From Lachnospiraceae bacterium (lineage in GTDB: Bacteria > Bacillota > Clostridia > Lachnospirales > Lachnospiraceae): a DNA stretch of 64,000 nucleotides. Both the position numbers and the translations under genes were made by a program. The DNA lies in NCBI GenBank assembly GCA_029067085.1, contig JAIEFE010000015.1, forward strand, positions 181,633 to 245,632, written 5' to 3'. The notes beneath the pieces are model-generated. The model had not been told where the DNA came from, ran no database searches, and saw only the letters and a program-made list of their open reading frames with translations. This document shows, piece after piece, positions 26,805 to 35,098 of the stretch. The first letter of the stretch is position 1. Every line of letters starts with the position of its first letter.

Positions 26805-26807
26805 CCC

Positions 26808-26857
26808 GATCGAGCAGGAAGAGCCTGCTCGATCACGAGATTTGCTTCGCAAACTCG
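26808..26857. terminator. two tandem hairpins between convergent genes
   Basis: GATCGAGCAGG (26808-26818) pairs perfectly with CCTGCTCGATC (26824-26834). A second stem, CGAGATTTGC/GCAAACTCG with one bulged base, follows at 26836-26857. They separate DUF1294 from the degV-like gene. There is no T run, so termination is inferred from position. Confidence 0.5.
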
Positions 26858-26859
26858 AA

Positions 26860-27696
26860 CTACAGTGTCACGATCACGCCGCCGTCGTTGGCATACATGC
26901 TGCTGACGCCCGCCGTGTCCATGATCACAATTCGTCCGTAGGAGGCGCGCTTTTCCATGAGTTCCCGCATGTAGGCTGCCCGCTCGGGGCAGTTGCAGTG
27001 GGTGATCATCAGCGTTCTCTCCTGCGGATTTTTTACATCCTCCAGCAAGTGATCTGCCATCTTCGCGAGCGCCTTATTGACGCCGATCGCCTGGCCTTTC
27101 TGTTCGATCACGCCCCAGTTTCCCACCATCACGGGCTTAATGTTTAAGGTGGATGCCACCAGCGCCTTCACACCGCTCAACCTTCCGTTTTTGCGCAGTG
27201 TCTCTAGATTATCAAGCACAAAGTAGGTGCGCATCTGCCGTTTGAAAACTTCTACCTTCTCCACCGTCTCCTCAAAGGAAAGCCCTGCTTCCTTAAATTC
27301 GACGATTTTTTCCGCAAGCTGCGTTTCCCCGCAGCTCGCGGATTCCGAGTCTATCACATGGATCTTCTTTTCTCCGTACTTCTCTGCATAGAGGCCCTTT
27401 CCCAGCTCCGCGCTGTTATAGCTCCCGCTCAGATGGGAGGAGAGCGTTACCACATAGACCTCATCAGCCTCATCGTGATAGGCTTCTCTGAAGTTCTCAG
27501 GAGAAGGGCAGGACGATTTTGGACAGAGCGGATAGGCCGCCACCCTCCGCAAAAATTCCTTCTGGTCAAAGGTCTCGTCGTCCTGTATCACGTAATCGCC
27601 CACCTCCAAAGTCAGCGGGACACTCTGAAAACGCTTGTCATTTTTATACTTTGCAGGCAGCTCACAGCAGCTGTCCACTACGATCTTATAATTCAT
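26860..27696 (-). CDS. DegV family fatty-acid-binding protein
   Basis: The 278 residues show the DegV pattern: KIVVDSCCELP at the start, TLEVGDYVIQDDE, SCPSPENFREAY, the SSHLSGSYNSAELG fatty-acid site, and LETLRKNGRLSG followed by NIKPVM. FakB-type members present fatty acids to the FakA kinase for phospholipid synthesis. No fakA is near, so a specific role cannot be assigned. Confidence 0.9.
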   Translation of the reverse strand: MNYKIVVDSCCELPAKYKNDKRFQSVPLTLEVGDYVIQDDETFDQKEFLRRVAAYPLCPKSSCPSPENFREAYHDEADEVYVVTLSSHLSGSYNSAELGKGLYAEKYGEKKIHVIDSESASCGETQLAEKIVEFKEAGLSFEETVEKVEVFKRQMRTYFVLDNLETLRKNGRLSGVKALVASTLNIKPVMVGNWGVIEQKGQAIGVNKALAKMADHLLEDVKNPQERTLMITHCNCPERAAYMRELMEKRASYGRIVIMDTAGVSSMYANDGGVIVTL

Positions 27697-27851
27697 ACAG
27701 CCTCCATAACTATTTTATGTAGTTTTCATTACTACCTATACTAACATAGAATAACATATTTTGCAAATCAGAAATATACATTGCAAACAAGAAGCAATTA
27801 TTTTACAATCAAAGAAGCAAATCAGCATTGATACCGTCAGGAGGGATCGCC

Positions 27852-28457
27852 ATGTTTGATATCAAAAAATTAGAATGGACAAGAGAACCAAAGGATTTTG
27901 ACATCAAAGAGGATAAGATAGAGATTATTACAATGCCGCATACCGATTTATGGCAGCGGACCTATTACCATTTCAGAAACGACAATGCCCCTGTCTTACA
28001 GATGAAGATCTCCGAAAAATATTTTTCCTTTATTGTAAAGACAGAGTTTGAAAGCAAGCATCGCTTTGACCAATGCGGCGTCGTCATGTATCTCAACAGT
28101 GATAACTGGCTGAAAGGTTCTATTGAATATGAAAATGAAACTTTTCAGCATTTAGGCAGTGTTGTTACGAATCACGGCTATTCCGATTGGGCGACAACAG
28201 CAATTGATGCATCCATTAAATCTATGTGGTATCGCTTGAGCCGCAGAGAAGATGATTTTTGTATTGAATGTTCCGAAGACGGCGTTCATTTTTCGCAGAT
28301 GAGGATATGTCATATGTGGGATGCCACCGATGAGATCCGTTTTGGCATCTATGCATGCAGCCCGGAAGATTCCTCCTTTAAGGCTGTTTTCACCCAGATG
28401 GAGATAACAGAGTGCAAATGGCTGGCGCATGACGGACAGCAGCCGGATGAAGAATAA
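27852..28457 (+). CDS. DUF1349 family protein
   Basis: The protein has 201 residues from ATG 27852 with CAGGAGGG close upstream; the ATG at 27828 is rejected. The sequence is beta-rich with the family's features LWQRTYYHF, DQCGVVMYLNSDNWLKGSIEY, VVTNHGYSDWAT and RFGIYACSPED. The fold is a concanavalin-like sandwich also seen in regulators of yeast glucose genes. A carbohydrate-related role is possible but unproven. Confidence 0.85.
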   Translation: MFDIKKLEWTREPKDFDIKEDKIEIITMPHTDLWQRTYYHFRNDNAPVLQMKISEKYFSFIVKTEFESKHRFDQCGVVMYLNSDNWLKGSIEYENETFQHLGSVVTNHGYSDWATTAIDASIKSMWYRLSRREDDFCIECSEDGVHFSQMRICHMWDATDEIRFGIYACSPEDSSFKAVFTQMEITECKWLAHDGQQPDEE

Positions 28458-28508
28458 AAATCATAGTTTACACTGTTGTAATTTTCTATAGAATAAATGA
28501 GGACGCAT

Positions 28509-29012
28509 ATGATCGCACTGAAAATAACAAACGTAAAACAATTTATGGCAAAGCTGCTGGCCGGAGAGGATTTCGACGCCTTTTTACTGGAGGAGGCCGT
28601 AATCAGCACTTACAACACCTTTACGATAGACGGCCGTCAAAACAGAGCGTTCTACACCGCCGAAGAGTGGGATGACAAAGAGATCAGACCCTATGAATTC
28701 ACAGCCTGGAAAACGATCCGGCCTGTCTGCTTCGATCTGATCAAGGGAAAGCGCACGCCCACAGCCTTTCAGTTCGTGCTGCATCTGATGCCCGACCACA
28801 CCGCCGCCATCCTGAAGACAGGAGACACCGCCGTTACCGCTGATCAGGTGAAGGCCTTTGTCCTGAACATTAAATATGACGGCACTGCCCTCACACTCAT
28901 TACCGGCTGTGCTTTCCATACCTTTCTCTTGGATAAGACGCCGGACGCGCTCTGGGATCAGGCCGTCAGACAATTTTTAGGAAAGCGGCAGATCGACTAC
29001 GAAGAGGAGTAA
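28509..29012 (+). CDS. DUF5721-like protein
   Basis: The protein has 167 residues from ATG 28509 with GAGGA 6 bases upstream. It begins MIALKITNVKQFMAKLLAGE and continues with FDAFLLEEAVISTYNTFTID and a second half of alternating strands. This is a small conserved Lachnospiraceae protein I associate with DUF5721. No function is known. It ends directly at the convergent membrane-protein gene. Confidence 0.7.
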   Translation: MIALKITNVKQFMAKLLAGEDFDAFLLEEAVISTYNTFTIDGRQNRAFYTAEEWDDKEIRPYEFTAWKTIRPVCFDLIKGKRTPTAFQFVLHLMPDHTAAILKTGDTAVTADQVKAFVLNIKYDGTALTLITGCAFHTFLLDKTPDALWDQAVRQFLGKRQIDYEEE

Positions 29013-29366
29013 TTACCACCACATATTCTGATAGGTGATCGAGTAATCTACCGCCGCCATCACCATGGCAAACAGCATCATCACAGCCAGCATAACAATT
29101 GCCGGGAAATCATAGATAAATTTGCAGTTTTTTGCATTGCTTTTGTAATTTTCCACCAGGATCTCGCATCCGAGCAGAATGAACACCACCGGCCATAGAC
29201 GGAAAATCAGCTCATAATGCAATGTCGGCAATGCGATATGCACCAAAAACAGGATGCCGAATAAGATCAACGTGAGTCCGAATGTGACGGAGCCGACCCG
29301 TCTGCAGCGCTGCACTTCTGAAACTTCCTGCTGTTCTAAAGTTTTCTCATTTTCCAATACTTGCAT
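29013..29366 (-). CDS. small membrane protein (LiaI/DUF5668-like)
   Basis: The 117 residues have a charged N-terminus followed by the pattern VGSVTFGLTLILFGILFLV, ending with HYELIFRLWPVVFILLGCEILVE. This two-helix unit is seen at the start of LiaF/LiaI-type envelope-stress proteins. A third helix is at the C-terminus. It lies in the same leftward set as a second membrane protein, an anti-sigma-like protein and an ECF sigma factor. Confidence 0.7.
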   Translation of the reverse strand: MQVLENEKTLEQQEVSEVQRCRRVGSVTFGLTLILFGILFLVHIALPTLHYELIFRLWPVVFILLGCEILVENYKSNAKNCKFIYDFPAIVMLAVMMLFAMVMAAVDYSITYQNMWW

Positions 29367-29436
29367 ACCTTACTCCTCTCTTTCCTGCTAACATTTGATA
29401 TCAGCCCTTCCGCTGATTTTGCTCACACAGTCCGCT

Positions 29437-30033
29437 TTATTTGCTTTCTGTGTCTGAAGGATTCTGCTCATTCTGTTCAATTCGCTTTACCGGCTCCTGC
29501 GCATTCTCATCCTCAAGAGACAGCTTCTTCCCGCGAAGAAGAACAAAGCCAAACCAGATGATCGCAATCGCAATCAAGATTCTCGGTACATCGTTCCGCA
29601 TGGTATAATAAAAGAACTTTATTACCGGATTGTTAGGCCCGATATAATTCTGCAACATCCCAAAACCTACATCCCACAGCATGGAAATACCGATCAGAAT
29701 GAGAACGACAGCCGCAATGCCCCTGCTTTTGCGGTCCAGATTAAACCGTGCCGCTCCAATGCTGTCAAACCCCAGAAGATATTCATCCTCCAGCGCATAA
29801 AACCGTTCATCATTCAACGAAGCGATATTGTTGGCGTGAAAAAAGGAGTATATGTAGATCACTACGGGAAACACGGCAAGCACATCAAGCCCCGTCAGGT
29901 TCACCAATGCGATAGAGATCATAAATCCCAGAAGGAAGCTCAGCCCCATCTTCATAAAACCCATGTACAAATGTCCTGCCCCCGGGCAGAAAGAAAACAC
30001 AAACGTCCAAAACCTGTTTTTCTTATTCTTCAT
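29437..30033 (-). CDS. membrane protein, TM2-like
   Basis: The 198 residues start with the TM2-type pattern FCPGAGHLYMGFMKMGLSFL, then further helices including GIAAVVLILIGISMLWDVGF and ILIAIAIIWFGFVLLRGKKL. A hydrophilic acidic tail follows. It starts five bases after the anti-sigma-like gene. The cluster suggests an envelope-sensing set controlled by the ECF sigma factor. Confidence 0.7.
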   Translation of the reverse strand: MKNKKNRFWTFVFSFCPGAGHLYMGFMKMGLSFLLGFMISIALVNLTGLDVLAVFPVVIYIYSFFHANNIASLNDERFYALEDEYLLGFDSIGAARFNLDRKSRGIAAVVLILIGISMLWDVGFGMLQNYIGPNNPVIKFFYYTMRNDVPRILIAIAIIWFGFVLLRGKKLSLEDENAQEPVKRIEQNEQNPSDTESK

Positions 30034-30037
30034 CTTT

Positions 30038-30538
30038 TCAATCCTCCCACTCGAAATTATTTGTAAAATAATCCTTTACTTCCTGCAGATACCGCTCTCC
30101 GGCATCTTTTCTCTCCTGTTGTTTCTGATAGCGTTCCCACACTCTGTCGATGTCCTGATTCCTCTCAAAAGCCGCCTGTTCCCACTCATCCACACCGGTC
30201 GTCTCCTCATCCTGAAGGAAAGGAATTGTAAATGTATGCCGAGGTCCGTCAGGCGCCGTCTGTCTTTCGGCCGGTATCAAAAGAAGCACCGTCAGGGCTG
30301 CAGCCATTCCCGCCAGCACCTTAACGCGGTAGGAAATAAGCCGTCTGTTCCTCTCCTGCTTCCTCTGCCTGTCAATTCTGCGAAACACATCCTCCTTCAA
30401 GTGTCCCGGCGCGTGGATCAGTTCCCGCTCTTCCACCTGTCCGATCAATTGCAGCAATTCATCATCTGTAAAGGAATCCGGAAGGGGAGTATCGTATCGA
30501 TATCGTTTTTCTCTCTCCTCTGTTATGTTATGTATCAT
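30038..30538 (-). CDS. putative anti-sigma factor, single-pass membrane protein
   Basis: The 166 residues have a cytosolic N-terminal part of about 85 residues (DDELLQLIGQVEERELIHAP), one membrane helix near 92-108 (VLAGMAAALTVLLLIP) and an extracytoplasmic C-terminal region. The gene overlaps the sigma gene by an ATGA-type junction. Topology and position fit a regulator that holds the ECF sigma factor at the membrane; no zinc anti-sigma motif is seen. Confidence 0.75.
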   Translation of the reverse strand: MIHNITEEREKRYRYDTPLPDSFTDDELLQLIGQVEERELIHAPGHLKEDVFRRIDRQRKQERNRRLISYRVKVLAGMAAALTVLLLIPAERQTAPDGPRHTFTIPFLQDEETTGVDEWEQAAFERNQDIDRVWERYQKQQERKDAGERYLQEVKDYFTNNFEWED

Positions 30539-31035
30539 GCGCCCTTCTCCTTTTCATACATCCTGCGAAGCATACTTCTGGCCCGGTAAATCTGCGTCTG
30601 CACGGTCTTTTTCTTCACGCCCTTTTGCCTTGCGATCTCCTCCGCAGAAAGCTCATCGTAATAGTAGGCCTTTGCGATCTCGTCATAGGGAGGTTTTAAG
30701 GACAGGCATCTTTCAAGCAATATCCTTCGAACCTCCTTTTCCAGAAGTATGCTTTCCGGTGTCTGCTGCGTGGCTATGTCGTCCCCGGAAAGTTTACCGA
30801 CTCCCGGACTCCCGCCATTCTCCGACCCGTCCGGCGCTCTTGCGCCATCCTCCCCCATATCCGCTACGGGGATGCTGCGCCGCCCCGCGCTCTGCAGATA
30901 GTCCAGACACTTGTTTGTGGCAATCCGACACACCCAGGCCTTTCCGTTTTGTCCGTCAAAAGTTGCCAGATGTCTGTATGCCGCAAGAAATGTCTCCTGC
31001 GTCAGATCCTCGGAGGCAAAGTAATCGGCTGTCAT
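30535..31035 (-). CDS. ECF sigma factor (start codon unclear)
   Basis: Region 2 is seen as ADYFASEDLTQETFLAAYRH and WVCRIATNKCLDYLQ. Region 4 is seen as LSAEEIARQKGVKKKTVQTQ, ending YRARSMLRRMYE. The ATG at 31035 would cut region 2.1. In-frame coding resemblance (LSALIDSYQHLVFSICYR) runs on to about 31125, where a purine-rich GAGGAGAGGGGG site sits. That stretch contains no ATG, GTG or TTG, so the real start may be ATC, ATT or CTG, or a base may be missing. It probably controls the four-gene leftward envelope set. Confidence 0.85.
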   Translation of the reverse strand: MTADYFASEDLTQETFLAAYRHLATFDGQNGKAWVCRIATNKCLDYLQSAGRRSIPVADMGEDGARAPDGSENGGSPGVGKLSGDDIATQQTPESILLEKEVRRILLERCLSLKPPYDEIAKAYYYDELSAEEIARQKGVKKKTVQTQIYRARSMLRRMYEKEKGA

Positions 31036-31192
31036 CCGATAGCATATGGAAAAGACGAGATGCTGGTAAGAATCAATCAGCGCTGATAATTGTTCTTCCC
31101 GTCCGATAGTGTTTGCCCCCTCTCCTCAAACCAGCTTTTTTCTTGCATCTACCTATTATAACGGAACTAAAGTCCATCCGTCTTCAAAAATT

Positions 31193-31549
31193 TTATTTTT
31201 TTGGTTTCGGTTGAAATACAAGACTTCCAAGATAGCCGAAGATCAGCGCAGCCGCACAGCCGACAGCTCCGGTTTTAAAGCCGCCCTGAAACAATCCGAT
31301 AAAGCCGCTTTCGTCCACAGCCTCCTTCACGCCCTTCATCAAGATATTGCCATAGCCGAGAAGCGGCACGCTCGCACCTGCACCGGCATACTCCATAAAA
31401 GGTTCATACCACCCGAAAAAGCTGATCAGGGCACCCGAAACCACCAGGAGCACCATGACACGCCCCGGCAAAAGCTTCGTTTTTTCCAGTATCACCTGCA
31501 CCAAAGCGCAAATTGCGCCGCCCACCCAGAATGCATTCAGATAATCCAT
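31193..31549 (-). CDS. spoVAE: stage V sporulation protein AE (SpoVAE)
   Basis: The protein has 118 residues from ATG 31549 with GGAGG 8 bases upstream; the ATG at 31564 overlaps that site. It is hydrophobic with the SpoVAE pattern: YLNAFWVGGAICALVQVILE, KLLPGRVMVLLVVSGALI, GAGASVPLLGYGNILMKGV and GGFKTGAVGCAAALIFGYL. It is part of the inner-membrane channel that moves dipicolinic acid in spores. It stands alone here, while spoVAD lies at 58.9 kb. Confidence 0.9.
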   Translation of the reverse strand: MDYLNAFWVGGAICALVQVILEKTKLLPGRVMVLLVVSGALISFFGWYEPFMEYAGAGASVPLLGYGNILMKGVKEAVDESGFIGLFQGGFKTGAVGCAAALIFGYLGSLVFQPKPKK

Positions 31550-31570
31550 CGTATTTTCCTCCATATATAT

Positions 31571-31609
31571 ATTAAAAAACAGAGAATACCTCTCTTTGGT
31601 ATTCTCTGT
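31571..31609 (-). terminator. intrinsic terminator after aroK
   Basis: Arms 31579-31590 (ACAGAGAATACC) and 31598-31609 pair perfectly over a 7-base loop. On the leftward strand a T run (31573-31578) follows, right after the shikimate kinase stop. Confidence 0.85.
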
Positions 31610-31622
31610 CCTTTTTCATAAA

Positions 31623-32144
31623 TTATGCAATTGTTTCCGCGATTTTATTTACGATTTCGCGAATGGAAAGCCCTTTGCATTCCACTTTAACGTCCGCATA
31701 GCGATCATAAAGCGGCAGCCGCTCTGCGTACAGCCCGTCCAAATCCTGCCCGTCTCTCAACGTCACGCCACGCTCGGTGAGGTCGCCAAGCCGCTCTCTG
31801 ATCTCCTCCAGCGAAAGTGCGAGATACACGACCGTACCGATCTGCTTATAGTGCGCCATAGCCTTTTCTCCATAGACTGCGCTTCCTCCGGTAGCGATCA
31901 CTGTCCTCTGCACCTCAAGGGACTCACCTGCTGCTTCCTCCAGCATCCAGAATCCTTCCACACCTCGCTCCGTTATAATCTCATGCAGCAGCTTTCCTTC
32001 CCGGCTCTGAATCACCAGATCCGCATCCACAAAGGAATACCCCAGCTTCTTGGCCAGTACCACACCCACCGTGCTCTTTCCCGCGCCGGGCATACCGATC
32101 AATATGATATTGTTACCGCTCACAATGAATCGAAACCTTTCCAA
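31623..32144 (-). CDS. aroK: shikimate kinase
   Basis: The 173 residues show Walker A LIGMPGAGKSTVG near 15-27, the shikimate-binding FVDADLVIQ, the Arg/Gly segment ERGVEGFWMLEE, IATGGSAVY, and the lid RGVTLRD with LPLYDRYADV near the end. It phosphorylates shikimate in the aromatic amino-acid route, in the cytosol. No other aro gene is next to it. It is followed by a strong terminator. Confidence 0.93.
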   Translation of the reverse strand: MERFRFIVSGNNIILIGMPGAGKSTVGVVLAKKLGYSFVDADLVIQSREGKLLHEIITERGVEGFWMLEEAAGESLEVQRTVIATGGSAVYGEKAMAHYKQIGTVVYLALSLEEIRERLGDLTERGVTLRDGQDLDGLYAERLPLYDRYADVKVECKGLSIREIVNKIAETIA

Positions 32145-32192
32145 TTATGATATACTTATGTAAACCTAATAGCCTCTGTGCGGGCATCTGAC

Positions 32193-32570
32193 TTATTTCA
32201 GATACGCCATAACCTCCACCTCGCACAACACATCCTTGGGGAGCTGCTTTACCGCCACACAGCTTCTCGCGGGTTTCTCAGTAAAATACTGCTCATAGAC
32301 AGCATTGAAAGCCGCAAAGTCAGCCATTTCTGCCAGGAAGCATGTGGTCTTTACCACCTTTGTATAGTCCGTGCCCGCTTCCGTGAGAATCGCGCCCACG
32401 TTCTTCATAGCCTGATGCGCCTGCTCCGTCACATCGTTTCCCTTGATCTCACCTGTGGCAGGGTCGATGGGAATCTGTCCTGATGCAAACAGAAAATCTC
32501 CTGCAATGATGCCTTGAGAATAAGGTCCGATTGCTGCCGGTGCCTTATCTGTTGATACTTTAGTTAACAT
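32193..32570 (-). CDS. RidA family enamine/imine deaminase
   Basis: The 125 residues match RidA (YjgF/TdcF) closely: KAPAAIGPYSQGI at the start, FLFASGQIPIDPATGEI, and the C-terminal PARSCVAVKQLPKDVLCEVE with the conserved Arg and Glu. RidA hydrolyses reactive enamines from PLP enzymes to keto acids. It is a trimeric cytosolic enzyme. Confidence 0.95.
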   Translation of the reverse strand: MLTKVSTDKAPAAIGPYSQGIIAGDFLFASGQIPIDPATGEIKGNDVTEQAHQAMKNVGAILTEAGTDYTKVVKTTCFLAEMADFAAFNAVYEQYFTEKPARSCVAVKQLPKDVLCEVEVMAYLK

Positions 32571-32590
32571 AACTTTGTTCCTCCTTTTTT

Positions 32591-32833
32591 CTATTCTCCA
32601 AACCGCGCCCGCACATAAAATCCTCTGGCGTTCTCGATGACCTCAGTCACCACGCCCTCCCGCTCCAGCATCCTCTCCCGAAAGGGAAAATTGCCGGACA
32701 TTGCAAGCGACGGGTCTATGGTATAGTAATAATTGCTGGGGAGCACGCCCTCTGTCACCGTGACATGGTCACCCTCTTTGAGAAGACCCGGGCGTTCCAT
32801 CTTAAACTCCATTTCCCGCATGCTGATCCACAC
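32591..32833 (-). CDS. small protein of unknown function
   Basis: This 80-residue protein is read from a GTG at 32833; ATGs at 32821 and 32812 are alternatives. In-frame coding-like sequence extends about 20 codons further upstream with no standard start codon. It has the look of a small SH3-like or RNA-binding barrel (DHVTVTEGVLPSNYYYTIDP, REGVVTEVIENARGFYVRARF). I do not recognise the family. It lies 20 bp upstream of ridA on the same strand. Confidence 0.5.
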   Translation of the reverse strand: MWISMREMEFKMERPGLLKEGDHVTVTEGVLPSNYYYTIDPSLAMSGNFPFRERMLEREGVVTEVIENARGFYVRARFGE

Positions 32834-32939
32834 TTCTTTCTCAATCTCATATGACGGATGCCGGACTGATGAGCCATATCCTTTTGGATGCCGCTTCCGT
32901 ACCAGATAAGTCTACCACAAAAAGCAACAATTTACAAAA

Positions 32940-33269
32940 TTACATTGCATCTCCTACTTCTAACTTCTTCTGGTAATTTTCCAGCTGATGAAATATTCCG
33001 ACTATATTCACAACATCCGCTCTAATGTTAAATACTATGGTATAATTCATCCGACCGATTACAGACTCATGGTACCCTTTATCTGCCAAATATCTATCCC
33101 TGCTATATGGAAATTGCAGCGGATTTTCTTCCAAACGATCATATATATGATTCATTTCATCCAGTAAATGTTTGGCTGCTTGTTTGTTTTTTAGCTGGTA
33201 AAGCAAGTAATGCAAAATATTATCAAGTAATTTGTCCGCATGTTCTGTAACGACCAGATTATATGCCAT
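32940..33269 (-). CDS. RelE/ParE-like toxin
   Basis: This 109-residue protein has the RelE/ParE pattern: YNLVVTEHADKLLDNILHYL, a helical middle, then FPYSRDRYLADKGYHESVIG and YTIVFNIRADVVNIVGIFHQ. Its gene overlaps the antitoxin gene by 11 bp, the usual arrangement. ParE members poison gyrase and RelE members cut mRNA; which applies here is unclear. Confidence 0.85.
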   Translation of the reverse strand: MAYNLVVTEHADKLLDNILHYLLYQLKNKQAAKHLLDEMNHIYDRLEENPLQFPYSRDRYLADKGYHESVIGRMNYTIVFNIRADVVNIVGIFHQLENYQKKLEVGDAM

Positions 33270-33519
33270 ACTTTTCCCTCGTCCTTGCCAAAGCTGTTCT
33301 GGCCTCTTTTATTTGTCCATTTTCTATCTGCCGTTCTGATATCTCAATATCCCGATATATAGCAAGCTGACGCATAGCACTTTCATAAATCTCCATACTC
33401 ATAATAACCATATCGCCATATCCATTTTTAGTAATATAAATAGGTTCATCTGATTTATGGCACATATCGGAAATTTCCGAAGTATTCTTCAAATCTTTAA
33501 TTGGTATAATCTGTGGCAT
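33259..33519 (-). CDS. Phd/YefM-like antitoxin
   Basis: The 86 residues show the antitoxin N-terminal fold IIPIKDLKNTSEISDMCHKS, PIYITKNGYGDMVIMSMEIYE and a C-terminal helix for toxin binding. It is first in the toxin-antitoxin operon and probably represses it through the dyad at the promoter just upstream. Confidence 0.88.
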   Translation of the reverse strand: MPQIIPIKDLKNTSEISDMCHKSDEPIYITKNGYGDMVIMSMEIYESAMRQLAIYRDIEISERQIENGQIKEARTALARTREKYGI

Positions 33520-33544
33520 ATTACATACCCCCCTTTTTAAATAT

Positions 33545-33579
33545 GGATAAATTATACCATAATTATCCCTTTATCTCAA
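33545..33579 (-). promoter_or_regulatory. toxin-antitoxin promoter and operator
   Basis: On the leftward strand, TTGAGA (33574-33579) and TATAAT (33551-33556) have a 17-bp spacer. GGATAA and TTATCC arms at 33545-33568 form a dyad over the -10 box, a natural site for antitoxin repression. Confidence 0.7.
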
Positions 33580-33769
33580 CCTAAATATTCCCCTTGAATT
33601 ACTTTGTACATTTTTACATCTAATAACCTGAAACACTTTTCACTTTCCATTTCACTAGTTTACAACTGTTGGTTGCGTTTTCCCTAAAAAGAACAACCTT
33701 TAGTGTATGTACGTTATCCGTATATAACTGCTACAATAAATAGAAAATAGAACCAAAGGAGAAAATGAA

Positions 33770-35020
33770 ATGTTCGATGTCAAAAAAATGGGTGAGCAGA
33801 TAGCATATCTGCGCATAAGAAACGACTACACGCAAGAACAGCTCGCAGAGAAATTAAGCGTTTCACCACAGGCGGTCAGCAAATGGGAGAACGGAAAATC
33901 AGTTCCCGAAGTACCGCTGCTCTGTGAACTGTCCAAACTTTTTAATTGTTCCGTAGATCGGATTCTTGATCCATCGTCATGTGTTTTGCATAATATAGAC
34001 TTTGATTATGAATTCCTTGTCAAGCCGAGGCTTCCAGTCGCTGATTATTCAGGTCCCGAATGGCCTAAGAGCATTTCATCCGCCTCTTTTCTTACTGCGT
34101 TAAAACTGTTTTTTGGATTGGAGCAGCGCAGGGACAGCAGAAACCGTCAGATAAACGATGACGAGGAATACATTTTGCAGTCAGCTATAACGAATATATG
34201 CTTCGGATATTCCTATGGACCTGATGAATTGATTCATGACAGCTTTTTCATTTACGGCTTAGACTATGAAATGCATGCAAAGGCAGATTATTCGGAAGAG
34301 GAATTTATCTCTCTTGCGTGCAGACAGATCGAGCACGGTTATCCTGTTATCATCATCCCGAAAGAATATACGGATACTATTTTTGCTGTCGGCTTCTCCG
34401 ACCATGGACGAACTTTAAAAGGACTTGGATTCTTAGAGGGAGACGATCAGAAAAATGCGCGGATGAACTTCGATCAGCTTGATCAATATGCCGGCTGGTA
34501 CAAAATGGACTGCGATATCATGACGCTCAAACTTTTCCATGAAAAAATGCCGTTAGCTAAGGCATGTGTGAATGCACTCCTCAGAGGGATAACACTGTTA
34601 ACAAACAACAGTCATTACGGCGAAGACAAAATGCAGGGTTATGGTATGGTTATCTACCGGAACTGGTGCGATCTGTTAAGGGAGGAAAACCAAAGAAATG
34701 CAGAACAGATCGAATGTGTTTTTCCACATGCATTTATTCATTTTGAAAATAAGTTAAGAACCAAACAGTTTTTTGAATTATGTGTAAAAATAATTCCCCG
34801 GATTGATAAGGAATTAATGACTCTGGCAATCAATCAATATAATGACATTATAACCTCAGCAACTGAAATAGCAACGATTGCTCACCTGCGTGATTCCTAT
34901 CCCAAGGACTCCCTGCAAGAAAAAAGGAATCATATCATTGAATTGCTGCGCAGAAGCCTTGAACAGGAAGAACTTGCTTTATCTTATATCCAAAAGGCGG
35001 CCGCAAATATTTGGAAATAA
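33770..35020 (+). CDS. XRE regulator with large C-terminal sensor-like domain
   Basis: The 416 residues begin with an XRE helix-turn-helix (IAYLRIRNDYTQEQLAEKLS, QAVSKWENGKSVPE). From about 110 a long domain follows with NICFGYSYGPDE, YPVIIIPKEYTDTIFAVGFS and GLGFLEGDD. This has the look of a cysteine-peptidase-like fold as in BtrH/C39 relatives. No complete catalytic set is clear, so it may be a ligand sensor. It stands alone ahead of the MerR/GyrI gene. Confidence 0.7.
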   Translation: MFDVKKMGEQIAYLRIRNDYTQEQLAEKLSVSPQAVSKWENGKSVPEVPLLCELSKLFNCSVDRILDPSSCVLHNIDFDYEFLVKPRLPVADYSGPEWPKSISSASFLTALKLFFGLEQRRDSRNRQINDDEEYILQSAITNICFGYSYGPDELIHDSFFIYGLDYEMHAKADYSEEEFISLACRQIEHGYPVIIIPKEYTDTIFAVGFSDHGRTLKGLGFLEGDDQKNARMNFDQLDQYAGWYKMDCDIMTLKLFHEKMPLAKACVNALLRGITLLTNNSHYGEDKMQGYGMVIYRNWCDLLREENQRNAEQIECVFPHAFIHFENKLRTKQFFELCVKIIPRIDKELMTLAINQYNDIITSATEIATIAHLRDSYPKDSLQEKRNHIIELLRRSLEQEELALSYIQKAAANIWK

Positions 35021-35036
35021 AACTTTTGTTTTTCTA

Positions 35037-35067
35037 TTGACTCTTCCGTTGGGTAACAGTTCATAAT
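35037..35067 (+). promoter_or_regulatory. MerR-type promoter with 19-bp spacer
   Basis: TTGACT (35037-35042) and CATAAT (35062-35067) are 19 bp apart, with GTT and AAC half sites in the spacer. It precedes the MerR/GyrI gene at 35099 and its downstream partner. Confidence 0.65.
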
Positions 35068-35098
35068 ATACTTAACTTCAACGAAAGGGATAAATTGT

